This document shows positions 37,842 to 46,752 of a stretch of 64,000 nucleotides of DNA, piece after piece (the first letter of the stretch is position 1; every line of letters starts with the position of its first letter). The stretch is from Sphingorhabdus sp. YGSMI21 (GTDB lineage Bacteria; Pseudomonadota; Alphaproteobacteria; Sphingomonadales; Sphingomonadaceae): the NCBI RefSeq assembly GCF_002776575.1, contig NZ_CP022548.1, positions 3,115,001 to 3,179,000 on the forward strand. The letters run 5' to 3'. The notes under the pieces are model-generated. The model had not been told where the DNA came from. It saw only the letters and a program-made list of their open reading frames with translations, and ran no database searches. Made by a program: the position numbers and the translations under genes.

Positions 37842-37856
37842 TCATAAGTCCTATGA
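37842..37856. promoter_or_regulatory. TCATA-N5-TATGA palindrome, possible LysR-type site
   Basis: Perfect 5-base arms, TCATA at 37842-37846 and TATGA at 37852-37856, flank AGTCC in the largest gap of the long minus-strand run. The arms and spacing (5-5-5, ATA-N5-TAT core) are the same as at 51580-51594 before the other LysR gene. It is 90 bases before the Rieske ATG at 37752 and could mark an internal promoter. Confidence 0.35.
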
Positions 37857-37888
37857 TATGCATTCATGGGATCGGCGGCGCCAGACTC

Positions 37889-38857
37889 TTAGGCCTGAAC
37901 AACCTTCTGGTCGATCACGCCAAAGGGTGACGAGCCGTCCACGCCCCTGCCCTCCATGCGGATGCGGTCGCCGAAAGACATGAACGGGGTCGTCGCCGGT
38001 CCCTTGTCCCGGATCATCTCGATCGCGCGGACCTCGGAAATGCAGCTGGAACCGACCTCGGCATATTCCGGATTGGAGACGGTGCCTGAGCCGATGATCG
38101 TGCCGGGCACCAGATCGCGGGTCAGCGCGGCGTGGGCGACAAGCTCGTGAAAACCGAAGTCCATCGCCGCGCCATTGGCCGCGCCGAATTTCTTGCCGTT
38201 CCACTCGATTTCCAGATTGAGGCAAACACGTCCGTCTTTCCAGCCGTCGCCGAGTTCGTCCGGCGTGACAGCAAAGGGCGCCATCGAACAGGCGGGTTTC
38301 GCCTGGACCCAGCCGAAGCCGGTTTTCATTTCGATCGGGGCAATGGCGCGAAGCGACCAGTCGTTGATCTGCACGATCAGCTTGATATGCTTCATCGCGT
38401 CTTCGGCGGACGTCCCCATCGGCACATGGTCGACGATCACCCCGAACTCGCCCTCGAAATCGATGCCATGTTCGGTCGTCGGCAAAGGGTAATCCTCGGT
38501 CGGTCCGAAGAACCGGTCGGACACGCCCTGATACATCAGCGGGCGGTCGGTATCGATCGGATCCAGGCCGAAAGCGATCTGCATGAGATCACCATGAGTC
38601 GAGAAAGCCGAGCCGTCCAGCCATTGCCAGCTGCGCGGCATGGGCGCTGCCAGCTGGGTGATATCCAGCGTGTCGCCACCCCCTTGAGAAAGCTGATCGG
38701 ACGCAGCCTGCAAATTCGCGCTCAGTCCGCCCCAGTTTTCTGTGGCCGCGAGAAGGCTGGACACCGGCTCCTCAATTTTCACATAGCGCTGGTGGTCGGG
38801 CGAGACCGCGATCAGTTGCCCGTCCGGATTTTCTGTTTTCAAGCTTGCTAATATCAT
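37889..38857 (-). CDS. Fumarylacetoacetate hydrolase family protein, second copy
   Basis: A 322-residue FAH-type enzyme of the long form with an N-terminal domain (to about residue 75) ahead of the catalytic core. Metal-site residues are in IDFEGEFGVIVDH (ExE) and VQINDWSLR (Asp), with TIIGSGTVSNPEYAE and a FMSFGDRIRMEG C-terminus. It shows low similarity to the FAH enzyme at 32471 in its N-terminal part. Likely roles are hydrolysis of fumarylpyruvate or acylpyruvate-like products. It starts 38 bases after the epimerase gene stop. Confidence 0.9.
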   Translation of the reverse strand: MILASLKTENPDGQLIAVSPDHQRYVKIEEPVSSLLAATENWGGLSANLQAASDQLSQGGGDTLDITQLAAPMPRSWQWLDGSAFSTHGDLMQIAFGLDPIDTDRPLMYQGVSDRFFGPTEDYPLPTTEHGIDFEGEFGVIVDHVPMGTSAEDAMKHIKLIVQINDWSLRAIAPIEMKTGFGWVQAKPACSMAPFAVTPDELGDGWKDGRVCLNLEIEWNGKKFGAANGAAMDFGFHELVAHAALTRDLVPGTIIGSGTVSNPEYAEVGSSCISEVRAIEMIRDKGPATTPFMSFGDRIRMEGRGVDGSSPFGVIDQKVVQA

Positions 38858-38895
38858 GTCGTCGTCCTTCGGTTGAATGGGAATATTTGTCGAAA

Positions 38896-39786
38896 TCAGG
38901 TGCAGGCGAACACATTGTCCACCAGTTCGTCCAGCGTTCCATCGCTTTTGTACCCCAGGCTGGCAGCCCTGTCCGTGGTCAGGGGCGGATGGGACGCAAA
39001 CAGCCGCTGGATATGGTTGTCCCGCTGAAAACTGATCTTGCTGCCATCGCCGTAACGCGCCGCCGAGGCAACGAGATCCTCCATCGAAACCCGGGTCGCT
39101 GGCAGCATTATCGGCTCGGCTTCGGTAAAATCGGAGAGCAGCGCATGCACCAGATTGGCGGCGCAGATTTTGGCCGACATCAGCCAGCTCGTCGCGGTGC
39201 GCGAGACCGGAACCTGATAGTCTTCGCCGTCACGGACAACATGGAAAACATCGCTCAAAAAAGCGGAACCGAAACCCTCTGCCGAACCGGGTCGGGCGAC
39301 AATACCGGAAAGGCGCAGAGCAGTTCCGGTCATCGCCTCCCGCCGGACGGCATCTGCAAAAGCCAGCTCTACCATGCGCTTGTGCGTTCCATAGACGGAC
39401 GACGGGTGCGGCACCGTATCGTCGTCAACCGTCGCCGGGAAGCTGTCACCAAACACCGCGATGGAGCTGGCGTAAACCAGTCGCCGTCCGTTCATCATGC
39501 CGATCAAGTCCAACGACAGATCGAGATTGATCCTTCGCGACAGCGCCGGATCGTCTTGCGCCGCTCCGCCCGGAAGCGCGGCAAGGTGCAACGCCCGGTC
39601 AACCCCGTCCAGTGCGTCTTCCAGTGCACCGGGAGCAGCCAGATCGAGTGCCACAGTTTCAAATTCCGGATGATCGGAAATTTCCCGGTCAATCAGCCGG
39701 ACCGAACCGTCAAATCGTGTCTCGCTCAAATGTCTGGCGACCGCGCGGCCGACGAAGCCCCCTGCCCCGGTGATCGCCAGCCGCAT
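38896..39786 (-). CDS. NAD(P)-dependent epimerase/dehydratase-type SDR
   Basis: A 296-residue extended SDR. The dinucleotide motif is ITGAGGFVGRAVARHL at the N-terminus, with catalytic Ser in VYASSIAVFG and YxxxK in VYGTHKRMVE. It resembles DenD-type dehydrogenases in length and layout. In this context it could oxidise or reduce a hydroxyl group on an intermediate. It starts one base before the cupin stop region (gap of one base), so it is coupled to the cupin gene. The substrate is not predictable. Confidence 0.88.
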   Translation of the reverse strand: MRLAITGAGGFVGRAVARHLSETRFDGSVRLIDREISDHPEFETVALDLAAPGALEDALDGVDRALHLAALPGGAAQDDPALSRRINLDLSLDLIGMMNGRRLVYASSIAVFGDSFPATVDDDTVPHPSSVYGTHKRMVELAFADAVRREAMTGTALRLSGIVARPGSAEGFGSAFLSDVFHVVRDGEDYQVPVSRTATSWLMSAKICAANLVHALLSDFTEAEPIMLPATRVSMEDLVASAARYGDGSKISFQRDNHIQRLFASHPPLTTDRAASLGYKSDGTLDELVDNVFACT

Positions 39787-39787
39787 G

Positions 39788-40357
39788 TCAGTCCTGCAGC
39801 TCTTCGGAAAATTTTCCGTCGATCAGGATGAAGGCAATACGGCAGTTCTTGTCCGTGCGGTTGGCCCAGCCATGGTTGGTACCGCGCTGCACGATGATAT
39901 CGCCGGGGCCGACTGTGGTCTCGCCTTCGTCCATGATCAGCACCAGCTCACCTTCCAGCACGATGCCATAGTCCACCGTCTCAGTACGATGCATATGCGC
40001 GTGGCGGGACTCCTTGCCCTCAAAGGAAGATGCGTCCGCAGCACCGATTTCGGCGAAATGGGCTTTCGCCTGCTCCGCCGTCATCTCCGCAAAGCTGTCG
40101 TCGTCGGGTGGAATATCGAGAACGCGAATTCGCGTGCCGTTCTTTGGGGGTGCAAGAATGATCCCTTCTTCCGGCGGCTCTCCCGAACTCGGGTCAATCG
40201 GAGCCGGCGTTGCGCGGGTGTTCCAGACCTCGTAAAACATCGGTCCGATATCACCGCCAATCCTCTGGATGCGCGGCACGATACCATCCTCCTGGATGAT
40301 CGCCTGCCCTTTGTCATTATGGCCGGTGACGACACGGCGGATTGGTTTCTCGGTCAT
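39788..40357 (-). CDS. Single-domain cupin protein
   Basis: A 189-residue cupin. Motif 1 is HAHMHRTETVDYGIVLEG with metal-ligand candidates (HxH plus Glu), and motif 2 is VGPGDIIVQRGTNHGWANRT. It is too short to be a bicupin gentisate dioxygenase. Cupins of this size near GST and FAH genes can act as dioxygenases or isomerases, or serve as non-catalytic binding proteins. No enzyme assignment is justified. It sits between GST and epimerase genes; the upstream GST gene ends 61 bases away. Confidence 0.85.
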   Translation of the reverse strand: MTEKPIRRVVTGHNDKGQAIIQEDGIVPRIQRIGGDIGPMFYEVWNTRATPAPIDPSSGEPPEEGIILAPPKNGTRIRVLDIPPDDDSFAEMTAEQAKAHFAEIGAADASSFEGKESRHAHMHRTETVDYGIVLEGELVLIMDEGETTVGPGDIIVQRGTNHGWANRTDKNCRIAFILIDGKFSEELQD

Positions 40358-40418
40358 GATTTCGTTTCCTTTTCATTTTCGGCCGGATGGCATTTCATAC
40401 CATCCGCCTGTCAATCGA

Positions 40419-41111
40419 TCACTTCTTAATATCGGGCGGCACAAAGGCGAGACCGCGGGCAGCAAGTTCTTCCTGCGCGCGCGCTTCGCGTTGAAGGGCC
40501 GCCTTGGCAGAGGGGCGCTCGCCGGCACGAGCATAATGGCCTGCGATCGACGGGAAAGCCGCAGGGTCGAATCCCGCGCCGGTAATGCGGAACCATATCC
40601 ATGCCAGATAGGCGTCGAGGATCGACCAGCGGTCACCCATCAACCAATCTTGCTTGTCCAATTGTGCTGCGAGCGGAGCCAGTTGCAGCTTCAGCAGTTC
40701 TTCGGCTTTTGAGCGCACGTGCGGAGAGGCCGCCGGATCCGATAGCATCAGGCCCGGAATGACGAAGCGGGTGACCAGCGGATGGAGATCGCCCGACATC
40801 CGGAACAGGGCCGAGACTATCAGGGAATCCCCATGAGGATCACCCGACAGCGGCAACAGATTCGCTTCCGGATGGGTCCGCGCCAGATAGAGCAGGATCG
40901 CGCCATTCTGGGTCAGGACGCCCGCTTCGGTTTGCAGCGCGGGCACCTTGCCTGCGGGGTTGATTGCCAGATAGTCCGGGGAACGGTGTTCGCCCGCCAT
41001 GAAGGCGACCAGCTTTGTCTCGAATGGCTGCCCGATCTCCTCCAGCGCCGTCAACGTGACGCGCGCGCAGGTAGACGGTGCAAAGTAGAGGATAGGCATT
41101 GTTTCGGTCAT
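40419..41111 (-). CDS. Glutathione S-transferase, beta-class-like
   Basis: A 230-residue GST. The thioredoxin-like N-terminal domain (ILYFAPSTCARVTLTALEEIG) has a Cys in the STCAR position where beta-class GSTs carry their active Cys, and NPAGKVPALQTEAGVLTQNGAILLYLA binds glutathione. The all-helical C-terminal domain follows. Roles in catabolic clusters include maleylpyruvate isomerase, dehalogenase and beta-etherase activity; nothing here selects one. The ATG overlaps the P450 stop by four bases. Confidence 0.9.
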   Translation of the reverse strand: MTETMPILYFAPSTCARVTLTALEEIGQPFETKLVAFMAGEHRSPDYLAINPAGKVPALQTEAGVLTQNGAILLYLARTHPEANLLPLSGDPHGDSLIVSALFRMSGDLHPLVTRFVIPGLMLSDPAASPHVRSKAEELLKLQLAPLAAQLDKQDWLMGDRWSILDAYLAWIWFRITGAGFDPAAFPSIAGHYARAGERPSAKAALQREARAQEELAARGLAFVPPDIKK

Positions 41112-42301
41112 ACAACCTCCATTTCGACCGGCAAGGAACCAAGCGCATGAAGCGTGTTGTTCAGCCGCCGCTTCGGTTCTCCGGTCAGGCGAATAGAGGA
41201 AACCTGCTTGGCCAGTGCTTCACCGATCAGTTCGCCTTCCAGCCTTGCGACCATCTGTCCCAGACATTGGTGAATGCCGAAGCCGAAACCGACATGGCCG
41301 CTGACATTGCGGTCGATCCGGAATTGATCGGCGTCATCCCATTTGCGCGGATCGCGATTGGCCGAAGCCAGGAACAGCAGGACCTTCGATCCTTCAGGGA
41401 TGTTTGACCCGGCAACTTCCGTATCTTTTGCTGTTGTCCTGAAAAACGTCTGCACGGTGGAATCCCAGCGCAAGCTCTCCTCGAACGCGCGAGACGCGAG
41501 TTTGTGATTCTCACGAAGCTTTTGAAATTCCTCAGGATGGCTAGCCAAAGCCAAAACCATATGACCAATGCCGTTGACGGTCGTATCAACTCCCGCCGAT
41601 AGAAACGAGCGCACCATCTTGCCTGCTTCCTCTGGCGTACATTCGCCGCGGTCAGCCGCTTCGTACAAAGCCATGCCCCAGCCGCCACGCTTGAGGTTCT
41701 GGCGCTCGCAGGCCCAGGCAACCCAGTCGATCGCGGCCTCCTTGCCGGCATTGCCCTCTTCAAAAACACGGTTGCGCGGCCCGAAAGCGTTGAACACAAT
41801 CGTCGCATAATCGATCAGATGTTCGCGGCCTTCGTCGGCCAGTCCGATCATGTCGGGGAAGATCATCATCGGAAAGGCTTCCGACAGTTCTGGAACCGCG
41901 TCAAATTGCCCTTTGCTGACGAGCTTAGCAATCAATGCGTCCGCCTTTGCCTGCCATGCGGGACGAAGTTGCTTCAGGGCTTTCAGGGAAACGATCCTGT
42001 TCATGATCGAGCGGGTACGGTCGTGCAGCGGCGGATCAGCCTCCAGCAACAAGGATGGCGGACGGAATGGTTCTTCCTTGGAGAAGTCGGCCAGTCCGAC
42101 ACCGCGCGAGGAACAGAAGGTCTCGTGATTCCTGAGCGCGCTTTGCACTTCGTCAAAACGGGCCATGGCATAGACGCCGAGCGGCTCTAGCCACACGACC
42201 GGACCTGCGTCGCGAAGAGCAGCATGATGCGCATAGGGATCGGCGAGAAAGGCTTCGTCAAACGGATCTATATCCAGGGAAGCTATACTACCTGTGTTCA
42301 T
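41108..42301 (-). CDS. Cytochrome P450
   Basis: A 397-residue soluble bacterial P450. The heme-binding loop is HVGFGFGIHQCLGQ with the thiolate Cys at residue 346. The I-helix oxygen-activation motif is FLSAGVDTTVNG (AGxDTT), and the K-helix ExxR is in EESLRWDSTVQTFFR. It would hydroxylate or O-dealkylate a substrate using a ferredoxin and reductase, neither of which is encoded in the window. It overlaps the MFS gene upstream and the GST gene downstream by four bases each, so translation is coupled. Confidence 0.93.
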   Translation of the reverse strand: MNTGSIASLDIDPFDEAFLADPYAHHAALRDAGPVVWLEPLGVYAMARFDEVQSALRNHETFCSSRGVGLADFSKEEPFRPPSLLLEADPPLHDRTRSIMNRIVSLKALKQLRPAWQAKADALIAKLVSKGQFDAVPELSEAFPMMIFPDMIGLADEGREHLIDYATIVFNAFGPRNRVFEEGNAGKEAAIDWVAWACERQNLKRGGWGMALYEAADRGECTPEEAGKMVRSFLSAGVDTTVNGIGHMVLALASHPEEFQKLRENHKLASRAFEESLRWDSTVQTFFRTTAKDTEVAGSNIPEGSKVLLFLASANRDPRKWDDADQFRIDRNVSGHVGFGFGIHQCLGQMVARLEGELIGEALAKQVSSIRLTGEPKRRLNNTLHALGSLPVEMEVV

Positions 42302-43503
42302 GCTGCGGCTTTCGCGAGGCTTCCCCGGTTCATGGCCACCACGACTATCGCAGCGCCTGCGATCACGACAGCATAAGCGAGGAAGGTTTCAGCGAAGCCA
42401 CCGGTGATCGGAACAATGCTTGCGGTCACGATCGGCGCGGCAAACTGACCTAGAAAAAATGCTCCGGTCCACATACCCATGCCCCGTCCGCGCATTTCGG
42501 GCGGCAGGCTGTTCATGGTCCAAGTGAGCATATTGGGCAGCAACATGCCGCTGCCGATGCAGGCAAGGATGGCGAATGTAGCGAGCAGAACCAGGGTCGT
42601 CGACATGCTGATCCCTGCGTAGCCAATGGCCGCCAGAACCAGGCCAACTATGAGCAGACGCGGGCCGACATTCTGCTTGAACTTGTTGAAGAGAACCGAA
42701 CCCACAGCCACCGCGATATTGGTCAAGGCGCCGATCAAGCCGATGGTCGCCGGCGAGACTTCACCCGACAGGCCGAGGACCGGCCCCAGCTGGACAACGA
42801 TAGAGTAGAATATGATGCCGACACCGATCGTGGTCAGGATCAACGGCATCACGGCCTTGAACGGAAATTTTGCCTTTATGCCATTCCCAACGGCAGATTT
42901 GATAGTGGGCTCGAACAATATGATCGCTGCCGCAAGAGCAATGGGTAAAGCGAGAAGGTAGAGCAGGAAGGGTCCGCGGGATCCCAACAGCTCTCCCAGC
43001 CCTCCGCCAACCGCGATCAATATGATCGCAGCGATGCTGCCGAAGCCGACCTGAAGCGCGATCCATTTTTCGCGGCGTGCGCCTTCAAAATAGTCACCGA
43101 TCAATACGGTAGCCACGGTCATGATAACGGCTTCCGTAATGCCCAGCGCGATGCGAGCGCCAATGATCTGGAATAGATCGGTGAGGAACCAGGGAATGAT
43201 CCCGAAGCCGGCGTAAAGAACCAGCGCCCCGACCAGCAGATGCTTGCGCCCCAGCTTGTCCGAAAGCCAGCCAGCCAAAGGCGAGAACAGAGCCACGCAC
43301 AGCGCCGGAATTGTCAGCGCCATCGGGACAAGAAATGCACTCCCGCTGACCCCCGCAAATTCCTTGAACAGAAGCGGCAAAACCGGAACAAGCGAGATGA
43401 TCGCCATGATCGGCATCATCGAAGCGAGGAGAAGAATGACTCCTTGCCGAGTGCCCGCGCTTTGGATTCCGGCTTGGCCTATCGTAGCTTGATTCATGTT
43501 CAA
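42298..43503 (-). CDS. MFS transporter
   Basis: A 401-residue, 12-helix major facilitator. The loop 2-3 motif appears as GWLSDKLGRKHLLVGA. Its position in the catabolic run, between the C-C hydrolase and P450 genes, suggests inner-membrane uptake of the substrate or export of an intermediate. Family-level specificity is not resolved. The start ATG lies 42 bases after the hydrolase gene stop. It overlaps the P450 gene by four bases. Confidence 0.9.
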   Translation of the reverse strand: MNMNQATIGQAGIQSAGTRQGVILLLASMMPIMAIISLVPVLPLLFKEFAGVSGSAFLVPMALTIPALCVALFSPLAGWLSDKLGRKHLLVGALVLYAGFGIIPWFLTDLFQIIGARIALGITEAVIMTVATVLIGDYFEGARREKWIALQVGFGSIAAIILIAVGGGLGELLGSRGPFLLYLLALPIALAAAIILFEPTIKSAVGNGIKAKFPFKAVMPLILTTIGVGIIFYSIVVQLGPVLGLSGEVSPATIGLIGALTNIAVAVGSVLFNKFKQNVGPRLLIVGLVLAAIGYAGISMSTTLVLLATFAILACIGSGMLLPNMLTWTMNSLPPEMRGRGMGMWTGAFFLGQFAAPIVTASIVPITGGFAETFLAYAVVIAGAAIVVVAMNRGSLAKAAA

Positions 43504-43545
43504 AACCTCTTCCCTGCGACGCGGCCAATTAATGACTCAGTCTAA

Positions 43546-44703
43546 CTATCCGGCATTTCCGCCTAGCGTTTCGGCAAACCAGTCCGACAACAGGTCACGA
43601 CCGTAGGCCATATTGTCTGCGCCGACATGTTCTACTCCGCCTTCGCGGGGCGTGAAGATCACCTTCTCGCGGCGCGGTGAATTGACCAGCTGATCATATA
43701 GGTCTGACGCATAATCCACGCTGATCTGGCGATCATTGGAACCATGGGTAACGAGAAACGGAACCTTGATCCGGTCCATATGACCGTTGAGATTCATGTC
43801 GGTCGATTTATCGAGGAAATCTTCCATATCGTCCGCGCCAAAGGCCCACATGACATGCGCCCAATAATGCGGCACCGGGTTTTCGCCTTCGCGTTTCATC
43901 CGCTTATCCTGAACTTCGCGCCAATTGTGGTTGGCACCCCAGACCGCTCCGCTGGCAAAGCGCGGTTCGTAAGCGACCGCGCGCGGGGCGAAATGCCCGC
44001 CCAATGAAATGCCGGTCATGCCGAGTTTCGATGCGTCGACATTGTCCTGTGTTTCCAGCCAGTCGACAGCCTTGGAAGCCCAGCTTTCGCTATGCGGATC
44101 GACCGGCAGGCCTTGCAACCGCAGCGCTTCGCCCGAACCGGGCTGGTCTACGCAAAGCGTGGAGATGCCGCGCCGGGCCAGTTCTTCGGGAAGCCGCGTC
44201 CAGTAGAGCAGCTCCTTGTTGCTATCCAGACCGTTGCAGAAGACGACTGCGGGCTTTTTGCCGGCGCCGGGCGCCTTGGTCCAGATCGCCGGCATGGTCC
44301 CGTTTTCGAGCGGAATTTCGACCCGTTCCCGGTTGAGCTTGCCGAGCTTCGATGAGCGGTCAAAAGCATTGCGCGCCTTGGCGAAAGTCTCGGTGCGACC
44401 CGGATGGCCATGGCCCTGCATCCGTTCTGCGGTGAACAGATAGAGCGAAGCGCGCTCGAGCTTGTTCGAGGCAGAGAAATTGCGGCCTTTGGCTTCGTCT
44501 TCGGCAGCCAGCTCCTGCAGCTTGTCGCCCATCGCCGCCCATTGTTTCATGAACTGCGGCACACCGGCATCGTCGCCGGCAGCAGCCGCTTCCTTGATCG
44601 GCTGGCACATATCGATGATTTCACCGATCTGCCCGCCGCTTTCCATCGCTATGGCTACCGACAAGTTCCAGATATAATTGGGAAAATATTCAAAAAGAGC
44701 CAT
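43546..44703 (-). CDS. Alpha/beta hydrolase, DHPON-hydrolase/Ayg1-like (possible C-C hydrolase)
   Basis: A 385-residue serine hydrolase with a helical N-terminal domain (about 1-120) ahead of the alpha/beta core. The nucleophile elbow is GMTGISLGGHFAP with Ser233. Asp324 (THGSNDRQIS) and His359 (GVEHVGADN) complete the triad. The extra N-terminal domain is typical of the 2,6-dihydroxypseudooxynicotine hydrolase and Ayg1 group, which cleave C-C bonds next to a carbonyl on an aromatic ring. It starts three bases before the extradiol dioxygenase stop region, so a meta-cleavage followed by C-C hydrolysis sequence is plausible. Confidence 0.85.
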   Translation of the reverse strand: MALFEYFPNYIWNLSVAIAMESGGQIGEIIDMCQPIKEAAAAGDDAGVPQFMKQWAAMGDKLQELAAEDEAKGRNFSASNKLERASLYLFTAERMQGHGHPGRTETFAKARNAFDRSSKLGKLNRERVEIPLENGTMPAIWTKAPGAGKKPAVVFCNGLDSNKELLYWTRLPEELARRGISTLCVDQPGSGEALRLQGLPVDPHSESWASKAVDWLETQDNVDASKLGMTGISLGGHFAPRAVAYEPRFASGAVWGANHNWREVQDKRMKREGENPVPHYWAHVMWAFGADDMEDFLDKSTDMNLNGHMDRIKVPFLVTHGSNDRQISVDYASDLYDQLVNSPRREKVIFTPREGGVEHVGADNMAYGRDLLSDWFAETLGGNAG

Positions 44704-44706
44704 GGA

Positions 44707-45612
44707 TCAGACCTCCGAAGGCTGGAAGAGACAGGGATCGGCTTCCGGTTTCGGCATGGTCTGCGGACCGCCTATACCGGTTTCCCACTGGTCCATGACC
44801 TGCGGACCCGGCTCGTGCACCTTTTCCTGATGGTTCTCGAAATCGACTTCTTCCAGTTCGGACGTATATTCCACCGCAAAACCGGCGGGTGTGCAGAAAT
44901 AGCTGAAGGTATTGTTTCCGGCAGTATGACGGCCAGGACCCCAGCGAATATCGGTGCCACGTTTGCGCAATCGGCTAACGCCGCGCATCATGTCATCCAG
45001 CGTCAGCATGTCGTAGGCGACGTGGTTCAGGCACGGCGGACCGGGAAGCAAAGCGATCCGGTGGTGGGCGCTGTTGCAGCGCAGGAAGCACATGAAATCG
45101 CCGAGCCAGTCGCTGACCTTGAAGCCCAGCACGTCGGTGAAGAATTTAACCGCGGCCTGATGATCGGGCGAATGCAGGACGATATGGCTGATCTTCAGCG
45201 GCATGCCTTCCCAGCGTTCCATCGCCCGTTGCTCGCCGCGTTCGACATCCGAAGATATTTCGAACGGAAGCCCGTCGGGAGAGAAAAAGCGGAAACCATA
45301 GCCGCCGCCGGGTGCGTCGAGATCGCCGGGCTCGCGAATGATCTTGCATCCGGCATCGCCGACCTTGGAGCGCAACGCGTCGACATTGGCGCGGCTGTCT
45401 GCGGCCAGTGCTATCACTTCAACACAATTGCTCTCGCGTTTGTGCAGGCGGACAACATGATACTCATCATGACCGTGGGTCTTGAACCAGGCCATGTCAT
45501 CCCGCGATTCAACCTCGACCAGTCCCCAGTCGTCGGCATAAAATTTGCGTTCGGCATCAAAATTTTCGACGCCATAGCCAACATAGCGTATTTCGGTCAC
45601 TCGGCTCATCAA
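44707..45612 (-). CDS. Extradiol ring-cleavage dioxygenase (VOC superfamily), second copy
   Basis: A 301-residue type I extradiol-like dioxygenase. The C-terminal domain carries His143 (ISHIVLHSP), His197 (LNHVAYD) and Glu248 (FAVEYTSE), the 2-His-1-carboxylate iron site. The N-terminal domain begins VTEIRYVGYGVENFDAERKFY. It lies between the FAD monooxygenase and the C-C hydrolase genes on the same strand with short spacing. The pathway logic is hydroxylation to a catechol, ring opening, then hydrolysis of the ring-cleavage product. It is a distant paralogue of the enzyme at 30938. Confidence 0.88.
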   Translation of the reverse strand: MMSRVTEIRYVGYGVENFDAERKFYADDWGLVEVESRDDMAWFKTHGHDEYHVVRLHKRESNCVEVIALAADSRANVDALRSKVGDAGCKIIREPGDLDAPGGGYGFRFFSPDGLPFEISSDVERGEQRAMERWEGMPLKISHIVLHSPDHQAAVKFFTDVLGFKVSDWLGDFMCFLRCNSAHHRIALLPGPPCLNHVAYDMLTLDDMMRGVSRLRKRGTDIRWGPGRHTAGNNTFSYFCTPAGFAVEYTSELEEVDFENHQEKVHEPGPQVMDQWETGIGGPQTMPKPEADPCLFQPSEV

Positions 45613-45630
45613 TATTCCTTGCTTGGGGGT

Positions 45631-46752
45631 CTAGATTGGTTGTGAAACAATGCCGAACATTTCGGCCGTGGCCTGGCCGTTGTCGACCAGCGGCCCCTTG
45701 CCGATCTGGCCGTAACAAATGGCCAGTGATTTCTCGACAATATAGCGGCAGCGTTCGAACCGGCGATCGCGATAGGCTTTGAAGGCCGTAGCGGGTGTAT
45801 CGTGGTTGGCCAGTTCTTCGGCCAGAACAAGGCTGTCCTCTATCGCCATGCCGGCGCCCTGCCCCAGATGCGGCGTGGTTGCGTGCACGGCGTCACCGAG
45901 CAGAACGACACGGCCATTGTGCCAGTCGCCATAGAGCATCATCTGTTCCATCGGACGATAGACGACGCCTTCGTCATCAGTGATCTGTTCCGCCATCGCC
46001 TGAATCTGCGGCGCGGTGCCCGCAAGTTTTCCACGCATCGCAGCCGCGATCCCGTCAATCGGATAATTGGGTTTCCCAGGCTCGGGCGTGGTCACATACA
46101 TATACATCAGCTCTTCGCTGATCGGTACGAGCCCGATACCGGTCTGGCCGTTATAGGCATGCAGCGAATTGAGATCGGAAGGCCGCGGGAAATTATAGCG
46201 CCAGACCGCTTGCCCCGTATATTCGGGCTGTTCGGCATCGGGCAATACCCGTCGCCGTGTGTCGGAATAGACGCCGTCGGCGCCGATCACGATATCGAAG
46301 CTCTCTTCGCGCCCATCCGAGAAAATGACATCTACGCCGTCATCCCGCTGGTCGATTTCGGTGACGGTTACGCCCAGACGGATATCCGCCCCTGCGCTTT
46401 TGGTGCGGTCGCCCAGTACTTTGTGCAAGGCCGGTCTGCCGATCCCGACATTGGCCGGATAATCTTCCACCAGACGCGGCGCAGGAACTTCAGCGACCTT
46501 GGTCCCGTCGGGCGCATGAATGGCGACCGTGTCGAAAGGAACGCCGGCAGCCAGATAGTCATCGAGCAGATCCAGTTCCGCCATCGCGCGGATGACATTG
46601 GACTGCTGGATGATCCCGACACCATAGACAGACCATTCAGGGTCTTTTTCGATAACCGACACCCGGTGTCCCTTGCCGCGCAAGGCTATCGCAGCCGTCA
46701 ATCCACCAATGCCGCCGCCGATAACCAGGATATTCAGGTCATTCATTCTCAA
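45631..46752 (-). CDS. FAD-dependent aromatic monooxygenase
   Basis: A 373-residue class A flavoprotein hydroxylase, close in plan to salicylate and 3-hydroxybenzoate hydroxylases. It has the dinucleotide fold NILVIGGGIGGLTAAIAL at the N-terminus, the DG motif in IVIGADGVYSDTRR and the FAD/NADH GD motif in GRVVLLGDAVHATTPHLGQGA. It would hydroxylate a phenolic ring and provide the catechol for the extradiol enzyme encoded next. The ATG overlaps the stop of the exported MBL gene by four bases. The exact substrate cannot be read from the sequence. Confidence 0.92.
   Translation of the reverse strand: MRMNDLNILVIGGGIGGLTAAIALRGKGHRVSVIEKDPEWSVYGVGIIQQSNVIRAMAELDLLDDYLAAGVPFDTVAIHAPDGTKVAEVPAPRLVEDYPANVGIGRPALHKVLGDRTKSAGADIRLGVTVTEIDQRDDGVDVIFSDGREESFDIVIGADGVYSDTRRRVLPDAEQPEYTGQAVWRYNFPRPSDLNSLHAYNGQTGIGLVPISEELMYMYVTTPEPGKPNYPIDGIAAAMRGKLAGTAPQIQAMAEQITDDEGVVYRPMEQMMLYGDWHNGRVVLLGDAVHATTPHLGQGAGMAIEDSLVLAEELANHDTPATAFKAYRDRRFERCRYIVEKSLAICYGQIGKGPLVDNGQATAEMFGIVSQPI

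Noticed and set aside
39788..41111. Cupin-GST-FAH genes as a gentisate pathway
   Set aside because: The cupin is a single short domain rather than a bicupin gentisate dioxygenase, and the GST lacks a zeta-class SSC motif, so the standard pathway cannot be assigned.
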